From Capra hircus (Eukaryota > Chordata > Mammalia > Artiodactyla > Bovidae), in contig NC_030820.1 of NCBI RefSeq assembly GCF_001704415.2, forward strand, positions 40,034,036 to 40,098,035: a stretch of 64,000 nt of DNA, given 5' to 3'. Numbering within the stretch: position 1 is the first letter of the stretch; the number at the start of each line of letters is the position of its first letter. The translations under genes and the position numbers were made by a program. Shown piece by piece: positions 34,784 to 46,790 of this stretch. Under the pieces are notes generated by a model. That model was not told the origin of the DNA, searched no databases, and saw only the letters and a program-made list of their open reading frames with translations.

Positions 34784-37154
34784 TAAAAACTGATAGAAGG
34801 CACAATCGTTATTGTAAGCACCAATCTCTGAACAGTTATATTTACATATCCTTAGGTTCCTGGAAGTGCTGAAGGATGGGAGCACCTTTGTGTATTCAAG
34901 AGTTCACCCCTACAAAATTCTAGTTCATACTCAGGTGTTTTCTGTAGTTACTGATAGCTGGAGATAGTCAACAAGCCAAATACCTTTAGAAAGCTAAAAA
35001 TGTGTGTCTGGAACTCCAGATAATCATGTTGCGGGTGTTCATCACATCTAACCTCAGGTTCCTTGATGGCCCAGATATTCATGTTGAAACAGATTTTATT
35101 AATAAATGACTTCCTCAGCCACACTGATGTACATGACCTTATACTCCTCTGATGATAATGCCTCAGCCCTGAGTTTTTCCATTACTTGGTGATTTAGTTA
35201 CTAATATCCTATGAATCAGATGTCAGCAATGCATTTATTTCTAGTATGATGAGTATCAAAGCTTGGATAAACTATTTTCTTTTGTAAAAATTCTATTTGT
35301 TGATATGTGATTTTCTCATTTCCTCCTGAAATCACTTCATCATTGTCAGTAATTTCATTCTGTCTCTTTAGACAGCCGTTACTGCCCTTGACGACTTGCT
35401 TTTTAGATTTTCTGCTTTCTTGGTAAGCACTTTCAACAATACACAACTGACATTGTGGATTATTTCTTAGATACTCTTGCTTCTGTTGATAATATAAATG
35501 GCCATTTGATTTCAGTGGTTCTTTGATTTTGATTAGTTATGTATGTGTTTGTGAACATTTAGTTCTGAGGTAAATTGGGCTTTATGTCCAATACTAATTT
35601 TCAAGGCCCACATGATTGGTTGGTAAAACTGAAAAACCAAGTATTACTCTTTCTCCCCCACTATTTAATGCTATGCTATGTAATTAATTTTTGCCTTCTG
35701 TGAAAGCTTGTCATGAATTCCATTTGTAGTTGTTTTTAGAGTTTGTATCTTCTCCTTTTGTTTTTATACTACTGTATCTTCTTTAATTCTTTGATCCATG
35801 CTTCCAACTTAGGTTTTTATTGTATGTACAAATAGTTTACTTTTTTTGAGGTATTACTGAAGTGCCTTTCACTGCATAAATCCTTTAAATTCCACATTTC
35901 TGCTTGTGGGAATTCTGGAGATTTATGAGAGATCAACAGGAATTTCACAGTTAGATCAAGTTCATTGAGGTGAGGGATTTTTTACTAGGCATATTTAACA
36001 AATATAGAAAGTGTTAGTATAGAAACCTCAAAAAATAAAAATAGGAAGGGTCCTTGGTCGAGTTTTCATGGAAAATGTTGAGTATATTTTTCCTTAAAAT
36101 GGAACAAAAATCTTCCATTCAAAAGAGTGATGTTTGCTCCCTGTAAACCAGAAACTTGAGAGTAAAATACAAAGAGATTGTGCTGTCAACATTAACATGG
36201 ATTAGATTTGTTACTTTAGTCAAATGGAATTAAATCACTAAGCTCTGAACTCAGAAAAATTTGAGCAAGTACAATACAATCCTTACAGCAGTTACACTAT
36301 GACATGACCAATGTAACCATTATAATCTTCCCTGAAAATTACATTCAGCATAACTACACATCAATTATTGAAGGATGACTATGTCTTGCTCCCTATGAAA
36401 ATAGGCATACTACTAATGTGATAATGAAATAATGCTGTAAAGGTGTAATCAGAAATACCTTCCAAGAAAAGGTGTCTAAAATGTTAAACTTTAATACGGT
36501 ATAATAATCTTCAAGTATTACTATTTGATGTTCTAGTTTATGCCTAAATCCATAAGATACTATGGCAATATTTAATATTATCTCACTCACCATTAGAATG
36601 TTTCTATTGCCTTTTATGAGTTCTTAATAAATCATGAAGCCTTGTTCAGGGACTGCTATATTAGTAAATAATCACAGATTTCTCTTGATCAGTGAATCAG
36701 ATTTCAGTTTGTGATTGCAAGACATAGTAAAGCACTTGGAGAGGCTGGAATTAGGAGTACCACGATGTTTGTATGTTTCTAGTATATAGAATCCATACTA
36801 ATTCTATTCTCTTTTATTCTAAAATTCTAAAACTCCACTGGTGTCATGGTCAATTTCATGTGTCTTGGCGAATCCATTGTGCCCAATCATTTAGTCAAAC
36901 TCCAGTCAAATACCTGTGGAGAGGGTATTTTTTTATTTAATAGATATGATTAGCATTTAAATCAGTAGACTTTTATTAAGCATTTTACTCTTTTTAATGT
37001 GGGTGAGCCTCTTTCAGTCAATTGAAAGCCTCAGGAGAAAAGACTGAAGTCCTCAGAAGAAAAATATTGCCTCCAGACTGCACTCTGGCTCAGGGCTGCA
37101 ACATCAGCTCTTCCCCAACCCCACAATCTTGTGAGACAATTCCTTAAATAAACT
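34784..37154. other. Intergenic; possible old repeat at 36840-37260
   Basis: Unique AT-rich DNA to about 36840. From there the order tcaatttcatgtgtcttgg, gattagcatttaaatcagta, caattccttaaataaac, ttctctggagaactctg resembles a widespread ancient mammalian repeat whose name I cannot give with confidence. No gene is supported. Confidence 0.4.
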
Positions 37155-37203
<49 letters not shown>

Positions 37204-37219
37204 CCTCTCTATATATATC
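37155..37219. repeat. Compound (TC)n(TA)n microsatellite
   Basis: About a dozen TC units run into about a dozen TA units, then a second short CTCTCT/ATATAT pair. Likely polymorphic. Confidence 0.96.
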
Positions 37220-37269
37220 CCAGTGGTTCTCTTCCTCTGGAGAACTCTGTTACAACTGGTAAATTTAAA

Positions 37270-37690
37270 ATAAATAATCTAAAATATAAAAGACCTCAAG
37301 AAGAAAACACAAAGGCAGTAAACTCCTTGACATTGGTCTTGGTAATACTATTTTAGGCCTAGTTCCAAAAGCAAATGCAACAAAATAAAAAATAAACAAG
37401 TGGAACTACATCAGAATAAAATACTTTTGCATAGCAAAGGATATCATAAAAAGAAAAGACAGCCTACTAAATGGAGAGAAAGCTTGACTTATTTATGATA
37501 AGTTTTCCGTTTATAAATATAGTACATCTCTCCATTTGTTTAGGTTTCTCAATGTTTAGTAGTTTATTTTGTAAAGATTTTTGCACATATTTTGTTAGGT
37601 TTATTCTAGGAAAATTATTTTTTAATGTATTATTTAAGGAGTATTCAAAATTTTTTATTTTCTAGTGATTGTTCATTATGGAAATACAGC
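37270..37690. mobile_element. L1 ORF2 remnant in two opposed orientations
   Basis: Positions 37270-37475 translate on + to decayed L1 ORF2 (WNYIRIKYFCIAKDI-like). Positions 37480-37690 are antisense L1 ORF2 (atagtacatctctccatttg, then a ttttgcacatattttgttag block). The head-to-head arrangement suggests an inverted L1 insertion. Confidence 0.6.
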
Positions 37691-37769
37691 TATATAGAAA
37701 TCCAACAAATTTGCGGAATATATTAATTCTAATAATTTATTTGCAGTTATCCTTTGGTTAGCCTGTATA

Positions 37770-37880
37770 TCATGGCATTAGAGTCAGACAGACAAACCTG
37801 GGTTCAGATCACTACTCTGATATTTACAGCTGCTTGATCTTGAGCAAGTTACTTATCAAACTCTCTGTCTTTAGAGTAGA
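37770..37880 (+). mobile_element. MIR SINE remnant
   Basis: The MIR core order is clear: agagtcagacagacaaacct, gggttcagatcactactctg, then cttgagcaagttactta. Confidence 0.8.
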
Positions 37881-38870
37881 GATTATTTTTTAGGAGTAGT
37901 CAGATAATGTGTACTCCATAAATACTCCATAAGTGACAGCCATTATTAAAACTTTATTTCACTGTCTTTTCATCTCTTTCTGTTGCCTTTTAATTTCAGC
38001 CTATTATTTCCTTACACATTTCTGCTACCATCTCTACAGGTAATATATTCTTGCACAGTAACAAAATATTACTAAAAGCCTTTTTTTCCCCTGTATACTG
38101 AATTATGTCATTCCCAGAGAAAGAATCTTCTTCCGGGTCATTTAGAAGCAGTTTTCTTTCCCTCTCGTCATGGTATTTCTTCATAAGCTCCACATGGATT
38201 TGTGTATCCCTTACTTATGTTTGGACAAGGTCAACTGTGTTCCAGTTCAATGTCCTGAAGCAGAGTGGGGGATGCTTGCCATAGCTTGGCCTCTGTCTTC
38301 CTCCTGAGACCTAGCCCAGGGGAAGTGGCTGATGGGCATGCGCAGCTCTCAGACTGTGACTGAGCTGTGGCAGCTTTCTCCAGTGCCCTGTGCTCCAGGG
38401 AAGTAGCGTGGTTTTGTGCCACAGCCCTTGGTCCTCTATGACTCTGAATGGATGGATGTACAGAAACAGAAGCCCCTGACTCCTAGAAGTCCTGTTACTG
38501 AGACTCTGCCTGACTCTTCCAGGAGCTTCTCTTCGGTTGCCACTCACCACTGCCAGCCTCATTGTTTTTCAACTGTTACAGTAAACATAGGGTCAGACAA
38601 GAATCACCAAAGGGTACCAACTCTAGGGGAAATTTTGATGAGGAGTAGTATGTTTGTAGGATCTTAATGTATCACCTCACAGATTGCTTATCACTTAGAA
38701 GGTGAAAAACAAACCCAAGTTTATTTCAGTGAAGGAAAACGGAGAAATCAGGTAGTGCCTTGGCCATCTGTCCACCAATAAGGGACAGGTCGACACTGTT
38801 TGCCTCCAATGTGATACCCTGAGAAGGATGTGGCCTCATCCATGAGCATTCCAGTTGAGGGGAAAAAAAA
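37881..38870. other. Unassigned, no gene
   Basis: Mixed composition. The open frames at 38231-38667 on both strands overlap each other and show no recognisable domain. Confidence 0.4.
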
Positions 38871-38952
38871 GTGTTAGTCGTTCAGCCACATCCTACTTTG
38901 TGACCCCATGAACTGTAGCCCACCAGGCTCCTCTATCCATGGGATTCTCCAG
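38871..38952 (-). mobile_element. Bov-tA SINE fragment
   Basis: Antisense body from gtgttagtcgttcagccaca to gggattctccag. Confidence 0.85.
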
Positions 38953-39015
38953 CCTATCCATCAATTATTCAGTTTCATTGTGACACTTAGATCGGATATG
39001 CATTTAGCAGGGCAA

Positions 39016-39075
39016 TTTATTTCTCCCTCCCTCCCTCATTTTCCTTCCTTCCTTCCATCCTTCCTTTCTTTCACA
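39016..39075. repeat. CT-rich low-complexity tract
   Basis: cctt and ccct units. Confidence 0.85.
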
Positions 39076-39149
39076 TTGAGCACCTACCACATGGCACACT
39101 GTCTGGTAGGTGATGCAGTGATGATGAAAAACAGGCATAGGGTAGATAA

Positions 39150-39331
39150 ACAATAAAGATTTACTGTATAGCACAGGGAATTATACCCAATATCTTGTAA
39201 TAACCTATGATGGAATATAACCTCCAAAACAAAACAAAAGGCAAATCACTATGCTATACACCTGAAACTAACCCAGTATTATAAATCAGCTATACTTCAA
39301 GAAAAAGGTTAAGTTTAAAAAAAAAAAAAGG
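39150..39331 (+). mobile_element. L1 3' end
   Basis: tactgtatagcacagggaat, then cacctgaaactaacccagt and a tcagctatacttca block with an A-tail at 39317-39331. Typical of the ruminant L1 3' end. Confidence 0.8.
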
Positions 39332-39529
39332 TTTAACCATGTGTGTATTACCTATTCAATACACATCCATTGATTTTTTTAAATAGGCATAAACTATCAC
39401 AGCTCAGCTGTGGGTGCCCTGCCCAGATGTCCTTTGCACTTGTACCATCCCTGTGTATGTTGACACTGGCTTCTAAACACCAGCATCTTGACTTCTTTGC
39501 TGAAGGATTTATTTGTCCTCAGGACAAAA

Positions 39530-39756
39530 TAAATGGGGCTTCCCAGATGGTGCTAGTGGTAAAGAACCTGCTTGCCAATCCTGGAGACATAAGAAATGCA
39601 GATTCCATCCCTGGGTCAGGAAGATCCCCTGGAGGAGGGCATGGCAACCCACTTCAGTATTCTCCAGTATTGCTTGGAGAATCCCATGGACAGAGGAGCC
39701 TGCAGGCTACAGAATATGTGGTCACAGAGTCAAACATGACTGAATCAACTTGGCAC
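39530..39756 (+). mobile_element. Bov-tA SINE with target-site duplication
   Basis: Head ggggcttcccagatggtgct and a body with a small internal duplication (ttcagtattctccagtattg). Flanking repeats caggacaaaa at 39520-39529 and 39756-39765 match perfectly. Confidence 0.93.
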
Positions 39757-39765
39757 AGGACAAAA

Positions 39766-42700
39766 ATACTGCAAAGTTAGTTAATGCCTCCCCGCCCCAG
39801 CTGCCCTCAAGCTACCCAGATAGGGGTGGTTAGTATGAAAATCTCCAAGGAGAACAAGGGTGAGGCACATTCCACATTGCATTCCAGACGTCCCCAGTGG
39901 CACTGAATCCAGAGGCCCATAGTGGTGACCTACTCAGTAGTACACCCTCTTTTTACTTCCTTCTTTTCTCTATCACTTTCCCACTTCCAGAGGTGCTTCC
40001 GGGGGTCACCCCCCAATAAACCACTTGCACTAAAATCCTCAGCTCAGGACTTCGCTTTCTGGAGGAACCCAAACCAAAATGTTTGTTAATATTGATACTT
40101 AATGGCACTTACTGGAGAGTGAGGAAGACAAGTCATCACACCAACCGTTGGGTAATTAAACTTATACTGGGCATCATTAAACTCCCATTTGTAATGAATG
40201 TACTCAAGTGCTGGTGAAGACATTTTAGTTTGGAAATGGCTCAGGCATTGTTTAGAAGATTTTCATAAAAGCAATTAGTACATGCCAAGTACAAAAAACA
40301 TTTACAAAAGCTACAGGAAAGGTAGTATTAAATATCAGTGAAACTGAAAATAAATAGTTTCTGCCTTCTTTGAATTCTAAAGACAAATACAGACACACAA
40401 GGCGGTCTGAATATAACACGGTTTTGTGGATTTCATCTTAATCACTGCCTTCTGTTTGTTGTACTTTTAGGCTCAAAACACCTGAAAATTGTAGTTGCTT
40501 ATACAATCAGATGCTTGACAACAATTCCAGGAAAACTATCCTTATCTTTCTTTTATAATGAATCCTAGGAACAATCAGGTCAATGGAGAATCTTAGGTGC
40601 TGCTGAGAACTACCAATTTTCTGACAATCATTGAAATTGTGCTGCATTAAAGCTTCTTTGAGGACACACAAACAAAGCAGGATGTAAATAACCCTCTTTA
40701 TTTTTCTCATTTCAGCTTTGGTTTTTTTTCCCCATGTTAATCAAATCCAGTGTTATTGAAGACAATATGGCATAGAAAACTATATCTGATTTTTTTCCCA
40801 GGTGGTTATTATTTTACAATTATCTGGCAAAATAAGGACGAATATTTAGTCAGTTCCCATCCGTGAGACTTTGTCCATCCACGTTATTTACAATACATGA
40901 AAACCTACTTAGCAAATAGAGAGAAATATAATATATTCAGCAATCAAACACTGGAACATGACTGCCTGGTATTAAATAAAATGAGCCAGTGCTGTGAAAT
41001 GGCCTTTTATGGGAAGACTGTTTCATAATCACGAGTAATGGTAGGTAAACCTCTTCCCAGGTGCAAATTGGGGAAAGCTATGCCCTCAAAAGACTGCTGC
41101 CAACTACCTAGATGACCTTAGCCGAGTCTGTTTCTCTCTCTGAGTTTCAATTTTCTTATCTGCATGTTGAAGGGTTTCTACCAGATGCTACATGAGGTCT
41201 TCCTGGGAGCTTAAAGTCAATGTCTGTTCCCAGAGTGACCCAAAGCAGAACACAGCTCACCTGGCAGGGACTGGGTTATGGGGACAAAAGAACACAGTGA
41301 AAGTCTCTGAAGAGAATTGCATGGTTACTTCTATGCATCCTCCCAGTCAAATTATAACCCCACCTCTTCCTGAAGCTCAGGTTCCAGAGAAGAGGGCAGG
41401 AAAGAGGGAGATGGGACATCAGGACATGTGGGCCATCAGCCTGAGTGATATTCAGGGCAGGGGTAGGAGCTAGAGTGGAAGCCAAGGATTATGCCTGGAG
41501 CCAAAATGAGCAGAAGAGAAAGGACTGAGGAGCTGTAATTAATTGACTAACAGGCTCCCAACAAAGGCGCTTCAAAGTAAGATCCACGGACGTTTGTTAG
41601 AAATGTTCACAGGCTACCATCATTGCCGCAAACAGGCATAAGAGTCCCTGCCAACACTTGTGGGGAGCCTACCGTGTGCTTGGGAGTTACTGGAAACCAA
41701 AAGTGACTTACACATAGCCTTCTCCTGGGAGTTTAGAATGTGGATGGACAGATATGTATACCACCAATCAGCAACACTTTAGTTTGCAGATGGCACTAAA
41801 ACAAGCATCTAATCAAGTGCTGTGGGAACTCAGAGAATTAAATCTGCTTCAACCAAACTGGGAGGGATAGAGGTAGGCTTTGTAATGGAGCTGGTATTGA
41901 AACTGGCCTCTCCTTGGCAGGTGAGTAGGATCCTCAGGTGAAAGATTAGGGAAGAGAAGAAAAAACAGCATGAGGAGGGGTGAAGGAACGAGATGATGTG
42001 ATATGCCTGGTTCCAGTGAGAGGCAGAGTGTAGCTGGAGAAGGAGGGCTGTAGAGGTGGGAGCAGATGAAGCTGGAAGAGAGGCTGACCTGAACTAGGAA
42101 GTGCTTTGACTCTCATGCTAAGGGATCTGGGCCACAACCAGCTGCTCCATCAGATGTCTAGGTGGCCAAGCCTAGCTACCGTAAGTGGCCATAGGAGAAA
42201 AGAGAATGAGGGACCCAATAGAAGAGGGGAAAGAGAAGTTACAGCCACCTTGCCATTCCAAGTGAGATGAAGTGCTTAGGAATGTTAGTGACTGAGACAT
42301 GGGCTGCAGAAGAAGGTTTGAAGAGAGAGATAATAAATTCAATTTGGTAAAGTCTGGAACATCCATGAGAAGCTCATAGTCCATTGATAACGTGGTTCTG
42401 AAATTTGGGAGAGAGCCAGGGCTGGATTATCTGCTTAGGAGGAAGCAGTGGGAGTAGATGACATTTCAATGTAGATTTCTTATGAATAAGGACATTACTT
42501 TCCATTAGAATAGTGGCCAGAATAATAATTTCATACATTCCATATTCAAATTTCAGTAACTGTATCTAAGAAGTCCTGTTGTAGTTATTTTTTCATTTGG
42601 ATCCAAGCCGGGATTGTGTATTTCATTGAGTTGTCATGTCTTTTTGGTTTCCTTGAAATGAAAGAGTTCTTAAGCCTTTCCTTATCTTGCATGACATTAA

Positions 42701-43045
42701 CACTTTTTGAAGAGTACAGACTGGTTATTGTATAGAATGTCATTCAGTGTGGATTTGATTATGCTTCCTCAAGACTTGATTAAGCTTTCTAATTTTTTTA
42801 GAATGGCCCCGGAAGCGATGTGTCTTTCTCATGACATCCTATAAGGAGGTACATGAAGTCTTATTCCCTTATCAGGGACAGAATCTTTGATCACTTGATA
42901 ATGCATGGTCTGCCATGTTTCTCCACTGTGAAGTAGCTATTTTCCTTTTAAAATGAGTAATTTATGAAAAGATACTTCGAGACTATGTAAATATCCTACT
43001 CCTCATTAGACAATCACCTACCATTAGTGTTTAGTATTCACTGAG
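39766..43045. other. Intergenic; MIR inside, possible LTR-like tail near 40000-40080
   Basis: The part at about 39900-40080, with aataaaccacttgcact and a gaggaacccaaacc end, resembles the end of an ancient LTR-type repeat (tentative). The rest is unique. No coding region is supported; open frames at 41192-41473 and 41946-42384 are isolated and motif-free. Confidence 0.4.
41090..41185 (+). mobile_element. MIR SINE remnant
   Basis: ctagatgaccttagccgagt, then ctctgagtttcaattttctt and atctgcatgttgaa follow the MIR core. Confidence 0.6.
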
Positions 43046-43455
43046 ATGGGCTCAATAAAGGACAAAAATGATATGGACCTAACAGAAGCAGAGGATATTA
43101 AGAAGCAGTGGCAAGAATACACAGAAGAACTATGCAAAAAAGATCTTCACAACCCAGATAATCACGGTGATGTGATCACTCACCTAGAGCCAGATATCCT
43201 GGAATGTGAAGTCAAGTGGGCCTTAGGAAGTATCACTATGAACAAAGCTAGTGGAGATGATGGAATTCCAGTTGAGCTATTTCAAATCCTAAAAGAGGAT
43301 GCTGTGAAAGTGCTGCACTCAATATGCCAGCAAATTTGGAAAACTCAGCAGTGGCCACGGGACTGGAAAAAGTCAGTTTTCATTCCAATCCCAAAGAAAG
43401 GCAATGCCAAAGAATGCCCAAACAACTGCACAATTGCACTCATCTCACACGCTAT
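43046..43455 (+). mobile_element. BovB LINE, left half of a split copy
   Basis: Sense BovB between the endonuclease and RT domains, open for 137 codons: GSIKDKNDMDLTEAEDIKKQ, then ASGDDGIPVELFQILKEDA, and NAKECPNNCTIALISHAIK where it stops. The sequence that should follow in BovB reappears at 45282 on the same strand. The copy is therefore interrupted by the antisense BovB between them. Confidence 0.93.
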
Positions 43456-45281
43456 TAAGTTCAGTTCAGTTCAGTCGCTCAGTCATGTCCGATTCTTTGT
43501 GACCCCATGAATTGCAGCACGCCAGGCCTCCCTGTCCATCACCAACTCCCGGAGTTCACTCAGACTCATGTCCATCGAGTCAGTGATGCCATCCAGCCAT
43601 CTCATCCTCTGTAGTCCCCTTCTCCTCCTACCCCCAATCCCTCCCAGCATCAGAGTCGTTTCTAATGAGTCAGCTCTTTGCATGAGGTGGCCAAAGTACT
43701 GGAGTTTCAGCTTTAGCATCATTCCTTCCAAAGAAATCCCAGGGCTGATCTCCTTCAGAATGGACTGGTTGGATCTCCTTGCAGTCCAAGGGACTCTCAA
43801 GAGTCTTCTCCAACACCACAGTTCAAAAGCATCAATTCTTCAGCACTCAGCCTTCTTCACAGTCCAACTCTCACATCCATACATGACCACAGGAAAAACC
43901 ATAGCCTTGACTAGACGGACCTTAGTCGGCAAAGTAATGTCTCTGCTTTTGAATATACTATCTAGGTTGGTCATAACTTTTCTTCCAAGGAGTAAGTGTC
44001 TTTTAATTTCATGGCTGCAGTCACCATCTGCAGTGATTTTGGAGCCCAAAAATATAGTCTGACACTGTTTCCATTGTTTCCCCATCTATTTGCCATGAAG
44101 TGATGAGACCGGATGCCATGATCTTCGTTTTCTGAATGTTGAGCTTTAAGCCAACTTTTTCACTCTCTTTCACTTTCATCAAGAGGGTTTTTAGCTCCTC
44201 TTCACTTCCTGCCATAAGGGTGGTGTCATCTGCATATCTGAAGTTATTGATATTTCTCCCAGCAATTTTGATTCCAGCTTGTGTTTCTTCCAGTCCAGCA
44301 TTTCTCAAGATGTACTCTGCATAGAAGTTAAATAAGCAGGGTGACAATATACAGCCATGATGTACTCCTTTTCCTATTGGGAAACAGTCTGTTGTTCCAT
44401 GTCCAGTTCTAACTGTTGCTTCCTGACCTGCATACAGATTTCTCAAGAGGCAGGTCAGGTGGTCTGATATTCCCATCTCTTGAAGAATTTTCCACAGTTT
44501 ATTGTGATCCACAAAGTCAAAGGCTTTGGCATAGTCAATAAAGCAGAAATAGATGTTTTTCTGGAACTCTCTTGCTGTTTCAATGATCCAGCGGATGTTG
44601 GCAATATGATCTCTGGTTCCTGTGCCTTTTCTAAAACCAGCTTGAACATCTGGAAGTCAACAGTTCATGTATTGCTGAAGCCTGGCTTGGAGAATTTTGA
44701 GCATTACTTTACTAGCATGTGAGATGCGTGCAATTGTGCAGTTGTTTGAGCATTCTTTGGCATTGCCTTTCTTTGGAATTGGAATGAAAACTGACCTTTT
44801 CCAGTCCTGTGGCCACTGCTGAGTTTTCCAAATTTGCTGACATATTGAGTGCAGTACTTTCACAGCATCATCCTTTAGGATTTGAAATAGCTCACCTAGA
44901 ATTCCATCACCTCCACTACCTTTGTTCATAGTGATGCTTTCTAAGGCCCACTTGACTTACATTCCAGGATGTCTGGCTCTAGATTAGTGATCATACCATC
45001 ATGATTATCTGGATCGTGAAGATCTTTTTGGTACAGTTCTTCTATGTATTCTTGCTACCTCTTCTTAATATCTTCTGCTTCTGTTAGGTCCATACCATTT
45101 CTGTCCTTTATCGAGCACATCTTTGCATGAAATGTTCCCTTGGGATCTCTAATTTTCTTGAAGAGATCTCTAGTCTTTCCCATTCTGTTGTTTTCCTCTA
45201 TTTCTTTGCATTGATCACTGAAGAAGGCTTTCTTATCTCTTCTTGCTATTCTTTGGAACTCTGCATTCAGATGCTTATATC
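43456..45281 (-). mobile_element. BovB LINE nested in another BovB
   Basis: Antisense BovB with its 3' tail complement (ttcagttcagttcagtcgct) at the left and its truncated 5' end at the right (YKHLNAEFQRIARRDKKAFF on the minus strand). It spans about 1.83 kb. Minus-strand fragments include the RT region with RYADDTTLMAGSEEELKTLL and FCFIDYAKAFD-related sequence. The frame is broken in several places. Confidence 0.95.
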
Positions 45282-46516
45282 TCCAAGCCAAGCTTCAGCA
45301 GTATGTGAACCGTGAACTTCCTGATGTTCAAGCTGGTTTTAGAAAAGGCAGAGGAACCAGAGATCAAATTGCCAACATCCGCTGGATCATCGAAAAAGCA
45401 AGAGAGTTCCAGAAAAACATCTATTTCTGCTTTATCGACTATGCCAAAGCCTTTGACTGTGTGGATCACAATAAACTGTGGAAAATTCTTCAAGAGATGG
45501 GAATACCAGACCACCTGACCTGCCTCTTGAGAAATCTGTATGCAGATCAGAAAGCAACAGTTAGAACTGGACATGGAACAACAGACTGGTTCCCAATAGG
45601 AAAAGGAGTACATCAAGGCTGTATACTGTCACCCTGCTTATTTAACTTATATGCAGAGTACATCATGAGAAACACTGGGTTGGAGGAAGCACAAGCTGGA
45701 ATCAAGATTGCTGGGAGAAATATCAATAACTTCAGATATGCAGATGACACCATCTTTATGGCAGAAAGTGAAGAAGAACTAAAGAGCCTCTTGATGATAG
45801 TGAAAGAGGAGAATGAAAAAGTTGGCTTAAAGCTCAACATTCAGAAAATGAAGATCATGGCATCTGGTCCCATAACTTCATGGCAAATAGATGGGGAAAC
45901 AGTGGAAATGGTGGCTGACTTTATTTTTTTGAGCCCCCAAATCACTGCAGATGGTGATTGCAGCCATGAAATTAAAAGATGCTTTCTCCTTGGAAGGAAA
46001 GTTATGACCCACCTAGACAGCATATTCAAAAGCAGAGACGTTACTTTGCCAACTAAGGTCCGTCTAGTCAAGGCTATGGTTTTTCCAGTAGTCATGTATG
46101 GATGAGAGAGTTGGACTATAAAGAAGGCTGAGCACTGAAGAATCGATGCTTTTGAACTGTGGTGTTGGAGAAGACTCTTGAGAGTCCCTTGGAATGCAAG
46201 GAGATCTAAGCTATCCATCCTAAAGGAAATCAGTCCTGGGTGTTCACTGGAAGGATTGAAGTTGAAGCTGAAACTCCAATATTTTGGCCACTTGATGTGA
46301 AGAGCTGACTCATTTGAAAAGACCCTGAGGCTGAGAAAGATAGAAGGCAGAAGGAGAAGGGGACGAGAGAGGATGAGATGGTTAGATGGCATCACCGACT
46401 CAATGGACATGAGTTTGGATAAACTCTGGGAGTTGGTGATGGACAGGGAGGCCTCGTCTGCTGCGGTTCATGGGGTTGCAAAGAGTTGGACATGACTGAG
46501 TGACTGAACAGAACTG
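45282..46516 (+). mobile_element. BovB LINE, right half of the split copy
   Basis: It resumes at ctccaagccaagcttcagc and runs to the 3' end near gactgagtgactgaacagaa. The frame at 45305-46105 is open for 266 codons, the longest RT reading frame in the window: ELPDVQAGFRKGRGTRDQIA, IYFCFIDYAKAFDCVDHNKL, FPIGKGVHQGCILSPCLFNL and RYADDTIFMAESEEEL. It is closed by TGA at 46103-46105, in the MYG-C-ESWT area, where the family has Cys. A further stop follows soon after. Confidence 0.95.
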
Positions 46517-46532
46517 ATGATATTTTAAAGAT

Positions 46533-46790
46533 ATATTTATTTATTTATTTTTGGCTGTGCTGGGTCTTCCTTGCTGCGCTGGTGCTTTCTCTAGTTGCAG
46601 CGAGCGGGGGTTAATCTTTGTTGCCACATGTGGGCTGCTCGTTGCTGTTCTCCTATTGTGAGCACAGGCTCTAGGGCATGGGCTCAGTAGCTGCCCCTCG
46701 CCATGTGGAAACATGGTGGACCAAGGATGGAATCCATGTCCCCAGCATTGACAGGGGATTCTTTGCCAGTGGACTACCAGAGAAGCCCCT
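46533..46790 (-). mobile_element. CHR-type SINE, antisense
   Basis: A tattta-rich start, then ttggctgtgctgggtcttcc, gttgcagcgagcgggggtt, and an end with ttctttgccagtggactacc agagaagcccc. This is the reverse complement of the head and body of long CHR SINEs. Confidence 0.88.

Noticed and set aside
43568..44062. 164-codon + strand frame and similar frames at 45841-46410 (-), 25804-26277 (-), 51248-51628 (+), 34185-34508 (+)
   Set aside because: All are the antisense of the BovB RT C-terminal region, which happens to lack stops. They recur wherever that region occurs.
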